NCBI GenBank assembly: GCA_030827475.1
Contig: JAUREJ010000001.1
Coordinates: forward strand, 40,139-104,138
From: Candidatus Poseidonia sp.
GTDB taxonomy: Archaea > Thermoplasmatota > Poseidoniia > Poseidoniales > Poseidoniaceae
Direction: 5' to 3'
DNA length: 64,000 nt
Within the stretch, counting starts at the first letter, position 1, and each line of letters begins with the position of its first letter. The position numbers were made by a program, and so were the translations under genes. This document shows positions 9,270-17,556 of the stretch, one piece after another. A model generated the notes under the pieces. That model did not search any database. It was given only the letters and a program-made list of their open reading frames with translations, and had not been told where the DNA came from.

Positions 9270-10523
9270 TCAATACCCCCTCACTTGCATCAAGGCCTGA
9301 GACAAATCCATGTCCGGCATCCAATCAATGACCTGAGCACCAGAGCCCGCCAGTGTGGTCAAGCGGTTCTGACGCTCTAACTTCAGCACCTCATAGGACA
9401 TGCGCGGAATGCGACTCACGAGGCGTTCAAAGTCAACGCTTGAAGGGGAAAGAACGGTCACTTCGTGACCTCGTCCAACCAAGTCGCGCACGGCAGCGGG
9501 GACCGTCCCGTCGCCTTCGCACGAGGAAATGATGAACACCGGACTTCCTCGGCTGAACCGGCCGCTCAACGAGTTGGTGACCGCTTGAAGGGGCATCGAG
9601 CCGTTTGGCGTAACTCCGGCAAGGGCGCTGAGGATCTTGAAGTACTGCTTATCACCAGTGTCTGGGGGCAGGTACGCGAGTTTTTCGTCGTAAATCGCCA
9701 ACGCCACCGAATCACGACGCTTGAGGAAAAACGCTGCGAGGCTCGCTGCTGAGACCGTTCCCATTTCAAGCGGGTTCTTGAGAACGGTTCCGATGCGAGC
9801 GAGGTCTCGGCTGTCGAGAATGAGGTACAGGTCGGTCACCGCATCACGGCATTTCTCGTTGACCATCAGCTCCCCCGTCCGAGCGAAGGCCTTCCAATTG
9901 ATGTTCTTGAACGGGTCACCGGGCACATATTCCCGGAGGGAGTAGAATTCTGAGCCTTGACCCGGCGTTCGCAGGGTGGTCGCTCCCGTGTACATCTTTG
10001 GCGTTCGACTGCGTAAAAAGGCCTCCTCGATGTCCTTGATTTGGGGGAAGATGACGATGTCGCTGTGGTGGTCAACATACATCTCTTCCACACCCAAATT
10101 GAAGGTGTTCCGCGCCCGAAGCGATACGGGGCCGATGGAGTAGTGACCTCGCAACGGGCAACGGAGCACGTATCGGATTCGAGCACTCTCGCCAGGTCGG
10201 AGGTTGAGTTGCATCTGGTTCAACCCGCTTCGGAGCTTCATCTCGTGAGGGATGTTGTCGTAGATGTCAAGCATTTGCGTCTTCCGATTGCTGCGGTTAG
10301 TGACCAGCAATTCAACGTACAAATCGTCCCCCTTGTACAGGTTATCCGCAGAGAGGGTGCGTTGGACTTCAACGTCGCCGTGCCCGGAAATCCACGAGTT
10401 GACGACGATGAACGCCACGAGCGTCAGACCAAGAATCATCATCTGTTGGTTCGAGATCATCATCCCGATGAGCACGAGGGCGATGCCCCCGGTGAAGGTG
10501 AAGGCTGCTTTGCGGGTCCACAT
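9270..10523 (-). CDS. DUF58 family protein with vWA-like domain
   Basis: Two N-terminal membrane helices (FTGGIALVLIGMMIS and MMILGLTLVAFIVVN) are followed by a beta-rich domain. The DUF58 signature comes next: YVPGDPFKNINWKAFARTGEL, then LYLILDSRD, where a vWA metal site would lie. DUF58 proteins are client or partner proteins of MoxR AAA ATPases in envelope stress and complex maturation. The ATG at 10523 sits five bases after GAGGTGA; the GTG at 10532 chosen by the track lies next to that site. It is downstream of the DUF4350-like gene (10-base gap) and coupled to the membrane protein after it. The cognate MoxR appears to be the gene 45 kb away at 54963. Confidence 0.9.
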   Translation of the reverse strand: MWTRKAAFTFTGGIALVLIGMMISNQQMMILGLTLVAFIVVNSWISGHGDVEVQRTLSADNLYKGDDLYVELLVTNRSNRKTQMLDIYDNIPHEMKLRSGLNQMQLNLRPGESARIRYVLRCPLRGHYSIGPVSLRARNTFNLGVEEMYVDHHSDIVIFPQIKDIEEAFLRSRTPKMYTGATTLRTPGQGSEFYSLREYVPGDPFKNINWKAFARTGELMVNEKCRDAVTDLYLILDSRDLARIGTVLKNPLEMGTVSAASLAAFFLKRRDSVALAIYDEKLAYLPPDTGDKQYFKILSALAGVTPNGSMPLQAVTNSLSGRFSRGSPVFIISSCEGDGTVPAAVRDLVGRGHEVTVLSPSSVDFERLVSRIPRMSYEVLKLERQNRLTTLAGSGAQVIDWMPDMDLSQALMQVRGY

Positions 10524-10533
10524 GTTCTTCACC

Positions 10534-12153
10534 TCACTGGCGACCCCACGCCTTGATGCGTTTGACCAACGCTACGGTTTGTTCAAGCGTGTAGCGATTG
10601 CTGGATTCAATCGCAAACTTGGCGAGCACGGGGTCGTTGATCATCGACACGAGTTCGGTGGCTTGCATGGCTTGGAACTCTTCTCGGTTCAGACCGTTCT
10701 GATTGCGCACTTTGGAAAGGAAGACCTGTCGGATTTTCTCAACTTTGGAATAATATGCGTAGCGGTTCGCATCGCCAAACCCGTAGTAGATGATGCTGAA
10801 CACGTGGCGCCAAGGTTCCGGATCCCGTTTCTTGATGAGAACGGCTTCGAAGGTGATGAACAAGATGAGGAAGAGCAGCAACATGGCCAAACCTTCGCCC
10901 GTGAAATAGACGAGAAGGAAGTAAACGGTGTTGTACGAGTCTGCTGCAAGCGCGCTCTGTGGGTGGCGAGACTCGTCAAAGACCACCATGGCGTTGGCAG
11001 CCGGTTGACCTGCCTCATCAATCCGCTCGCTCATCAGGGATTCAGCGATGTAATCTAACGCCCATTTTCGATTGTCGTTGCTGGGCATCAGCGTGTCGGT
11101 TTTGCCGTATTTCCCAGCATTGAACCCTTCGTAGTCGTAAATGGCGTTGATGAGGGCTGAACCGTCGGCGACGAAGACGATGCGCCCGCCATCGGACGGG
11201 CTGCAACTGGCTCGAGCGCAGACTTCGATGCTGAGGTTGAATTGGCCCCATCGGTCGGGTGTCTCGGGCGTAATTTCGTTGCCAACCCAAATCTCACCGT
11301 CTCCGTTCACGTCAACCGTCGCTTCGTTGCTGGTGATGGCTCGAATCGCCACCTCGGAGAGCGGGCCGCGGACACCGGGAATCACCTCAAGGCCGGTGAT
11401 GTTGTTCAGGAGCATTTGGTAGGTGCCGTTGTACTCAATTTCACCGCTTGGCGTGAGGTGTTGGGCGCACAGACCGGCTTCAGCTGCATTGGCGAAAGGT
11501 TGGCCGTCCAATTTAGAGCAAGGATGTTCGCCCGGGTTGCCGACATCAGCCCATCGTTCGTGTTGAGACAAGGTAGCAGGGTCAAGTTGAGTGCCGTTCA
11601 TGCCACAGGGGTTGCTTTGAACGCACATCCAAATGTAGTTGTAATCCAATTCAGCGACATAAGTCGTGTCATAGACCTGTTGTCCCGAATAACGAATACC
11701 AAAGGCTTCAGCGACGGTGTTGGCATAGCCGTAATCCTCGAACACCATGGCCGTACCTCCGGCCTCAACGAACTCAACGATCGCGTCGATCTCTGAGGGA
11801 GAATATCCGCTGCTCGAAGCGATGGTGATGAAGCCGTCTTCGTCAAACTGAGGCAGCGTCAGGGTGTCTCGTTCAACACCGGCGAGGATGTAGGTCGTGT
11901 TCCTTGGGTCCTCAATGTCCGCCAAAAGGAGGGGGCTGCTCACCAGCGAGCGGGTTTCAATGCCCATCGCTTTAATGTCCTCTCGAAAAGCGGACATGTC
12001 GTTCCAATCGTCATCGTAAGCCGAGAGTTGATTCGTGGCGCTGATGTTGACGAAATTCAAGAGAATCGTCATCAAAAGAATCAGCATGACCACCCAGAAC
12101 GATGCTTGGAGCGCAAGGCGCCGAGCGTTGAACGTTGCTGGAAGGCCAAACAT
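10534..12153 (-). CDS. DUF4350-like membrane-anchored protein
   Basis: About 539 residues. A single N-terminal membrane helix (WVVMLILLMTILLNFV) is followed by a large extracytoplasmic domain with the DUF4350/GATase-like pattern (YILAGVERDTL..IDAIVEFVEAGGTAMVFEDYG). A strong C-terminal helix (GLAMLLLFLILFITFEAVLI) and a charged cytoplasmic tail close the protein. DUF4350 proteins accompany MoxR and DUF58 in membrane complexes. The start is uncertain: ATG 12153 gives MFGLPATF, while the track uses GTG 12180; neither has a decisive ribosome binding site. First gene of the three-gene minus-strand cluster. Confidence 0.82.
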   Translation of the reverse strand: MFGLPATFNARRLALQASFWVVMLILLMTILLNFVNISATNQLSAYDDDWNDMSAFREDIKAMGIETRSLVSSPLLLADIEDPRNTTYILAGVERDTLTLPQFDEDGFITIASSSGYSPSEIDAIVEFVEAGGTAMVFEDYGYANTVAEAFGIRYSGQQVYDTTYVAELDYNYIWMCVQSNPCGMNGTQLDPATLSQHERWADVGNPGEHPCSKLDGQPFANAAEAGLCAQHLTPSGEIEYNGTYQMLLNNITGLEVIPGVRGPLSEVAIRAITSNEATVDVNGDGEIWVGNEITPETPDRWGQFNLSIEVCARASCSPSDGGRIVFVADGSALINAIYDYEGFNAGKYGKTDTLMPSNDNRKWALDYIAESLMSERIDEAGQPAANAMVVFDESRHPQSALAADSYNTVYFLLVYFTGEGLAMLLLFLILFITFEAVLIKKRDPEPWRHVFSIIYYGFGDANRYAYYSKVEKIRQVFLSKVRNQNGLNREEFQAMQATELVSMINDPVLAKFAIESSNRYTLEQTVALVKRIKAWGRQ

Positions 12154-12256
12154 TGGAATCACGAGGGAGAGGTTTCCCACCTTTCCACGCCATCCGCTGA
12201 CTTTAGAAGGTTGTCCAGAGCGGTGGAGAAAATGCTCATCACAACCGACGCCCTGC

Positions 12257-12496
12257 TCAACGGTTCAGATGAATGTTTGAGGCGATTCGGGCGACGGAGG
12301 ATGCTGGAATATGGACGGAGTTTCCTTGGTGCTCAAACGGCAACGATGCAGCGCTCAGACCCTCTTCCACCTCAACGATCAACTCGCTGATGGTGCCCGT
12401 GTTCATGTCGAACTGAAGGTCCCGGAGCGTCCCAAGGACCGCACCCGTGCGGTCAAGGACCTGTCGTCCGAGCATTTCGCGTCCAAAAACGGCCAT
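12257..12496 (-). CDS. PRC-barrel domain protein
   Basis: A 79-residue protein that is a single PRC-barrel: GREMLGRQVLDRTGAVLGTLRDLQF is the classic opening strand pair, followed by ISELIVEVEEG and IPASSVARIASNI. Archaeal stand-alone PRC-barrels are associated with RNA metabolism and, in some lineages (CdpB/CdpA), with FtsZ-based cell division. AAGGAGTG precedes the ATG at good distance. It lies downstream of cdc48 (65-base gap) on the same strand. A larger PRC-barrel protein occurs at 60658. Confidence 0.88.
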   Translation of the reverse strand: MAVFGREMLGRQVLDRTGAVLGTLRDLQFDMNTGTISELIVEVEEGLSAASLPFEHQGNSVHIPASSVARIASNIHLNR

Positions 12497-12561
12497 TGTT
12501 TCACTCCTTGAGCACCGGGTAGGGTGGGAATCCCATCAATGCGTCGGTGCTGAAGGCACCG

Positions 12562-14790
12562 TCACATGGTTTCCATGCCGCGACTAAAGTCACGATTTCG
12601 CTTGATGTTGGTCAGGCCAGAGGTGAGGCGGGTCTCCATTTTCTGGTAATACTCGAGCATGTCGGGTGTGACCGTTGGGCGAACGCGGGAAATGGCTTCT
12701 TCAAAGTGGTTCTTCATGACCTTTTTCTTGCCAGCGCGCATGCAAATCAGCGCCGCTTCTCGGCACACCGCTTCGATGTCGGCGCCGGTGAAGCCGTCCA
12801 TACCGTTGAGGAGGTCCTTGAAGGAGAATTTGCCGAGCGGCATGCCTTCGGAGTGAATGGCGAAGATGGCTTCCCGGGCGGCTGCATCGGGCGGGGGAAC
12901 GTGCAGCACCCGCTCAAAGCGGCCGCTTCGTAGCAAGGCAGGGTCGATCATCTCGGGGCGGTTGGTCGCTGCAACGATGATGACGCCGTCAAGTGATTCG
13001 ACACCGTCCATGCTGGCGAGCAGTTGATTAACGACCCGATTGCTGACGTCAGAGCCTTCAGAGGAACTACCGCCGCTGCGCATGGAGGCGATCGACTCAA
13101 ACTCGTCCAGGAAGATGATGGAAGGCGCAGATTGCTTGGCTTTCTTGAAGATCTCGCGAATGGCTCGTTCCGATTCGCCGACCCACTTCGAAATCAATTC
13201 GGGACCTTTGATGCTGATGAAGTTCGCTTGGGCTTCGTTGGCAATCGCCTTTGCAAGCAAGGTCTTCCCCGTTCCGGGAGCGCCAAAGAGGACGATGCCT
13301 CGAGGCGGCTTGATTCCGAAGTGTTCGAACAATTCGGGCTTGGTGAGGGGCCATTCCACCGATTCCTTGAGGCGGTCCTTGACTTCGTTCAATCCGCCGA
13401 CCTCCTCCCATGAAACCTCGGGCACCTCGACGTAGATTTCACGAAGCGCCGAGGGTTCAATGTCTCGGATGGCTTCCTTGAAGTCGTCCATGCAGACCTC
13501 CATCTTCTCCAAGACTTCTGGCGGGAGGGTTTCCTCCTCAAGATCAATCTCGGGGAGGTAGCGGCGCAAGGCGCGCATGGCTGCTTCTCGCACCAGGGCA
13601 GCCAAATCTGCGCCAACAAAGCCGTAGGTGTTGTCGAGGACCCAACCCACATCAAAGTCATCAGCGATGGGCATCTGGCGTGTGTGAACGTCCATGATCT
13701 CGTGGCGCCCTTCACGATCGGGCACGCCAATCTCGATTTCACGGTCAAAGCGGCCCGGCCTTCGCAGAGCGGGGTCGAGCGCATCCCGGCGGTTGGTTGC
13801 ACCAATGACCACGACATTGTCCCGGCCTTGCATGCCGTCCATCAAGGTCAGCATTTGGGCAACGACACGACGCTCAACTTCGCCGGTCACCTCTTCTCGC
13901 TTAGGGCAAATGGAATCGATTTCATCGATGAAGACGATACCCGGTGCGTTGTCGGCAGCCTCGTCGAAGATTTCTCGAAGTTGTTTCTCGGACTCCCCGT
14001 AGTATTTTGAGATGATTTCCGGGCCGTTGATGCTTTTGAAGTGGGCGTTGACCTCCGTTGCAACGGCTTTTGCAATCATGGTCTTTCCCGTGCCGGGTGG
14101 GCCGTGAAGGAGAACACCTTTGGGGGGGTCAATGCCGAGTCGCCTGAACAATTCGGGGTGCTTGAGTGGAAGTTCGATCATCTCTCTGACCTTCTGGAGT
14201 TGCTGGCCTATTCCGCCGACGTCTTCGTAGGTGATGCCCTCCGATTGACTCATGTCCTCTTCGGCAACGGCTTCGTCCTTGATGACGATCTCGGTGTCGG
14301 TGTTGACCACGACAATGCCCTTGGGGACGGTTGCCATCACTGCGAAGGGCAAGGCTTCGGTGAACAGCGTCATGCCGGGGATGAAAATTCGGTCGCCCGC
14401 CATGACCGGGCGCTTGGCGAGCCCTCGCTTGGCGAAGCCTTCGATACCTGGCCCGAACTTGACCTTCTGTTTGCTGGCCATCACCGGGGAAATGGTGAGT
14501 TTGGTGCAGGGCTTCGCCTCCACTTTTCGAACGGTGACTCGGTCTCCGAGACTGACGCCTGCATTCTTACGGATGATGCCGTCGACGCGAATGATGTCCA
14601 TTTTGGCATCCTCCGGGCGACTGCGCCAATAGATGGCTGCTGTGGACCGTTCTTCACCGCTGATTTCAACAAAATCACCGGGTTTCAGGTCCAGCCCCAT
14701 CTCGGATGAAATCCGAGCTCTGCCGAAACCGACGTCGGAAGGAATGGCTTTGGAAACGCGTAGTTCAATGGTTTCGTCTTTGGTGGCCAT
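12562..14790 (-). CDS. cdc48: CDC48/VCP-like AAA ATPase
   Basis: Hexameric unfoldase that feeds proteins to the proteasome or remodels complexes. At 742 residues it matches archaeal VAT. The N domain (residues 1-190) starts with the double-psi barrel sequence ELRVSKAIPSDVGFGRARI. D1 has Walker A GPPGTGKT and Walker B IVFIDEIDSI. D2 has GAPGTGKT and IIFLDEFESI, with second-region arginines (ATNRPEMIDPALLRSGRF) intact. GGGGAGAGGGGAG precedes the ATG and a TATA box lies about 40 bases upstream. Divergent from the aldehyde dehydrogenase. D2 Walker B reads DEFE rather than DEID, a mild variation seen in other archaeal D2 domains. Confidence 0.97.
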   Translation of the reverse strand: MATKDETIELRVSKAIPSDVGFGRARISSEMGLDLKPGDFVEISGEERSTAAIYWRSRPEDAKMDIIRVDGIIRKNAGVSLGDRVTVRKVEAKPCTKLTISPVMASKQKVKFGPGIEGFAKRGLAKRPVMAGDRIFIPGMTLFTEALPFAVMATVPKGIVVVNTDTEIVIKDEAVAEEDMSQSEGITYEDVGGIGQQLQKVREMIELPLKHPELFRRLGIDPPKGVLLHGPPGTGKTMIAKAVATEVNAHFKSINGPEIISKYYGESEKQLREIFDEAADNAPGIVFIDEIDSICPKREEVTGEVERRVVAQMLTLMDGMQGRDNVVVIGATNRRDALDPALRRPGRFDREIEIGVPDREGRHEIMDVHTRQMPIADDFDVGWVLDNTYGFVGADLAALVREAAMRALRRYLPEIDLEEETLPPEVLEKMEVCMDDFKEAIRDIEPSALREIYVEVPEVSWEEVGGLNEVKDRLKESVEWPLTKPELFEHFGIKPPRGIVLFGAPGTGKTLLAKAIANEAQANFISIKGPELISKWVGESERAIREIFKKAKQSAPSIIFLDEFESIASMRSGGSSSEGSDVSNRVVNQLLASMDGVESLDGVIIVAATNRPEMIDPALLRSGRFERVLHVPPPDAAAREAIFAIHSEGMPLGKFSFKDLLNGMDGFTGADIEAVCREAALICMRAGKKKVMKNHFEEAISRVRPTVTPDMLEYYQKMETRLTSGLTNIKRNRDFSRGMETM

Positions 14791-14825
14791 GCTCTTCTCC
14801 CCTCTCCCCGAAATGTGTTCTTGAC

Positions 14826-14837
14826 GGTATATAACTA
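14826..14837 (-). promoter_or_regulatory. TATA box upstream of cdc48
   Basis: On the minus strand the sequence reads GTTATATACC, a good archaeal TATA element, about 40 bases upstream of the cdc48 ATG, leaving room for the purine-rich ribosome binding site. Confidence 0.6.
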
Positions 14838-14983
14838 AACTTGAGCCAATTCATGACGGGTCGCAGGATGAGTTCCGCACACCCCTCTTTAAACCCGAGG
14901 AATACGATTCAAAGGGGTTGGGCGCCACTGCCCCAAAGTTCCTCCGCCATCACATTCAAGAGACGAGCGAGGGTGCAAGGACC

Positions 14984-16612
14984 ATGGTTCACATTCTTGA
15001 AACCGGCCTTGAATTCATCGACAACCAAAATCCAAACGGGAAACCCTCGGTCCGGGGCTACAACATCATCAACGGCCAGTTGACCTCAGCGAGCGATAAC
15101 GCCACCTTTGCCTCCACCAACCCCGCTCTGTTGGCCGATTGCCTCGGTGAGTTTCCGCTCTCAACCCGAGAGGACGTCCGGGCCGCCCTCGATGCCGCCC
15201 ACGCTGCATTCCCTGCTTGGGCAGCGACACCAGCCCCCACACGTGGCCAAATCATCGGCAACATGGGACGCCTGCTCATGGAACACAAAGACGCTCTCGT
15301 CGCTCTTGAAACCCGGGAAATTGGGAAAACCATCAAAGAATCCGGCGGGGAAATTCAAGAGGCCATCGATACATGTTTGTTCTTCCAGTCCGAGGGACGA
15401 AGGCTTTACGGACAAACCGTCAATTCGGAATTGCCGGACAAGGAATTGTTCACCTATCGCCGCCCGCTTGGGGTGTGCGGTATCATCAATGCGTGCAACT
15501 TCCCCTCTGCCGTCCCGTTTTGGAAGATGATTCCCGCCATCATGTGCGGCAACACCTGCGTTTGGAAAAGCCCGCAAGATGCCCCCTTGTTGTCCTTCGC
15601 TCTCGCTCGCATCATGCACCAAGCCGGCCTTCCCGACGGGGTCATCAATCTGGTCCACGGAAAGGGAAGCGGAGCCGGACAGTATCTTGTGGATGCTGTT
15701 GACGAGGGCTTGGTCAACAAAATCTCGTTTACAGGGTCGACCGAGGTCGGCAAAATGATCGGTGAAGTTTGCGGTCGCAACCTCGTTTCCTGTTCGCTGG
15801 AACTCGGTGGAAAGAACCCGCTGGTCGTGATGCCCTCGGCCGATCTCGACAATGCTGTCGCCGGCGCTTACTGGGGTGCATTCGGGACCGCAGGCCAACG
15901 CTGCACCAGCCTGGGCAACCTCATCGTCCACCGTGACATTTACGACGCTTTCATGGAGAAATTCATGGAGAAGGTCAAAACGACCCGCATCGGAAACTCA
16001 TTGGTCCATCAAGACGTGCTCTACGGCCCCATGCTCTCGGAGAAATACGCCAAGGATTTCGAATCCGGTCTGGAAATGGCGAAGGCCAGCGGTGCCACCC
16101 ATGCCTGGGGCAAGGGGCGCATCACCGCCAACAACGCCCCCGAAAACTTCGTGGGCGATGCGAGCGAAGGCGTGTTCATGTGGCCGCACGTGTTCACCGA
16201 TGTCACCGAAGACATGACCTGCTTCCATGAGGAAATCTTTGGCCCGGTCGTCACCGTGGTCAAGGCCGATGATTTTGACCATGCCTTGCACCTTGCCAAC
16301 GCCAGCCCCTACGGGCTTTCCTCGGCCATTTACACGAACGACCGCCTCGAAGCCTACCGCTACAAAACCGGCATCAAAGCCGGCATGACGGGCATCAACA
16401 ACTCCACCACCGGTGCGGAAGCTCACCTCCCCTTCGGCGGCGTAAAAGGCTCGGGCAACGGGACTCGGGAATCGGGGATTTGGGTGCTTGAAGCATACTC
16501 CTACTGGCACGCCGTGAACGACGAGTTGTCGGGCAAATTGCAACTTGCCCAAATGGACGTGGATGAAATCGACACGGTGGAGGCCGAGGTCAATTGGTCT
16601 GAATTGGCCTGA
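14984..16612 (+). CDS. NAD(P)-dependent aldehyde dehydrogenase
   Basis: ALDH-superfamily enzyme of about 542 residues oxidising an aldehyde to its acid with NAD(P)+. The active-site segments are intact: NFPSAVPFWK (cofactor/oxyanion Asn), ISFTGSTEVGK (Rossmann turn), LELGGKNP (general base Glu), GQRCTS (nucleophile Cys) and EEIFGPV. The GQRCTS context resembles the ALDH7/alpha-aminoadipic semialdehyde dehydrogenase group, so a lysine-catabolic role is possible but not proved. The track ORF starts at 14918; the ATG at 14984 follows GAGGGTGCAAGG and begins MVHILETGLEF, which fits better. Upstream of the SDH genes, with which it may be co-transcribed. Confidence 0.92.
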   Translation: MVHILETGLEFIDNQNPNGKPSVRGYNIINGQLTSASDNATFASTNPALLADCLGEFPLSTREDVRAALDAAHAAFPAWAATPAPTRGQIIGNMGRLLMEHKDALVALETREIGKTIKESGGEIQEAIDTCLFFQSEGRRLYGQTVNSELPDKELFTYRRPLGVCGIINACNFPSAVPFWKMIPAIMCGNTCVWKSPQDAPLLSFALARIMHQAGLPDGVINLVHGKGSGAGQYLVDAVDEGLVNKISFTGSTEVGKMIGEVCGRNLVSCSLELGGKNPLVVMPSADLDNAVAGAYWGAFGTAGQRCTSLGNLIVHRDIYDAFMEKFMEKVKTTRIGNSLVHQDVLYGPMLSEKYAKDFESGLEMAKASGATHAWGKGRITANNAPENFVGDASEGVFMWPHVFTDVTEDMTCFHEEIFGPVVTVVKADDFDHALHLANASPYGLSSAIYTNDRLEAYRYKTGIKAGMTGINNSTTGAEAHLPFGGVKGSGNGTRESGIWVLEAYSYWHAVNDELSGKLQLAQMDVDEIDTVEAEVNWSELA

Positions 16613-16707
16613 ATTTCTTTCACTTTCGGCTCACGGCTCAATGGTGAACCTCAAAGACCCTGCGCTTCTCCCGTCAACCATTCCCTTCGGGGACTCAGGT
16701 GAAAAGC

Positions 16708-17547
16708 ATGGGCGAAGGCATCAAACTCCCGGTCATCAACGGCTTGGGACGCACGAACCGAATTGACAATTGGTGGAGTCAACCGCTCGCCATGGGGGTG
16801 GCGCTGACGGCGGCCTTGCTCTACACCTTTTGGCGCCTCTTCCTCTTCGGTACGGAAGCAGCGGACGGCACATCGCTGATCTCCTACAAGCTTCACGGCA
16901 GCACCGTCATGTCGCCCATCTTCTCTCCCAACGTCCTCGAATGGGACCTGTTCGGGTTGAACACCTGGAACCACCCCGAATGGGTGAATGCAGCTATTTT
17001 GGTGCTGTGGATTCCTTTCGGATTCCGAGGCACATGCTACTACATGCGCCGCGTTTACTACCGAACGTTCTTTGCCAGCCCCACCGCTTGCTGGGTGGAC
17101 GAGCCCGACATCAACAAGGCTATCGGATACAAGGGCGAAAAGCGCCTGTTCATCTTCAACAACCTTCACCGTTACTTCCTCTACGCCGCCATGGTGATTT
17201 TGGTCATCAAGTGGTGGGACGTGACCCACACCATGCACTTTACTTCCACGACCCACGACGGCTACGGCGTGTCCATCGGCACCTTCGTGATGGCCATTGA
17301 AGCGTTCCTGCTCACGATGTACGTCACCTCATGTCACGCCCTTCGACACTTGGCAGGGGGCATGCTCGATCGTTGGACCACCGGAATCAGCCGCATCCGT
17401 GGCCAACTCTTTGGAAAAATCAGCGTGCTCAACCGTTCCCACGGCTTCTGGTTTTGGACGTCGTTGGCCTTTGTCTTTTTGGGAGACCTCTGGGTCTTGG
17501 CCGTTGCGGAAGGCCGAATCAGCGATGCGGTGCTGTTTGTGATTTGA
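16708..17547 (+). CDS. sdhC: Succinate dehydrogenase membrane anchor (SdhC-like, actinobacterial type)
   Basis: A membrane anchor of 279 residues with five hydrophobic segments, directly upstream of sdhA and sdhB. Conserved histidines sit in NNLHRYFLYAA and SCHALRHLAGG, plausible haem b ligands or quinone-site residues. The CYYMRRVYYRTFF segment and the overall pattern resemble the single-subunit anchor of actinobacterial SDH rather than short archaeal SdhC/SdhD pairs. The ATG at 16708 follows AGGTGA; GTG 16699 in the track lies within that site. No second anchor gene is present, so this one probably serves as the whole membrane domain. Confidence 0.85.
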   Translation: MGEGIKLPVINGLGRTNRIDNWWSQPLAMGVALTAALLYTFWRLFLFGTEAADGTSLISYKLHGSTVMSPIFSPNVLEWDLFGLNTWNHPEWVNAAILVLWIPFGFRGTCYYMRRVYYRTFFASPTACWVDEPDINKAIGYKGEKRLFIFNNLHRYFLYAAMVILVIKWWDVTHTMHFTSTTHDGYGVSIGTFVMAIEAFLLTMYVTSCHALRHLAGGMLDRWTTGISRIRGQLFGKISVLNRSHGFWFWTSLAFVFLGDLWVLAVAEGRISDAVLFVI

Positions 17548-17556
17548 GGTGAGATG

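Noticed and set aside
14841-15083. An 80-aa ORF upstream of the aldehyde dehydrogenase
   Set aside because: It overlaps the start of the dehydrogenase in another frame and has no recognisable features.
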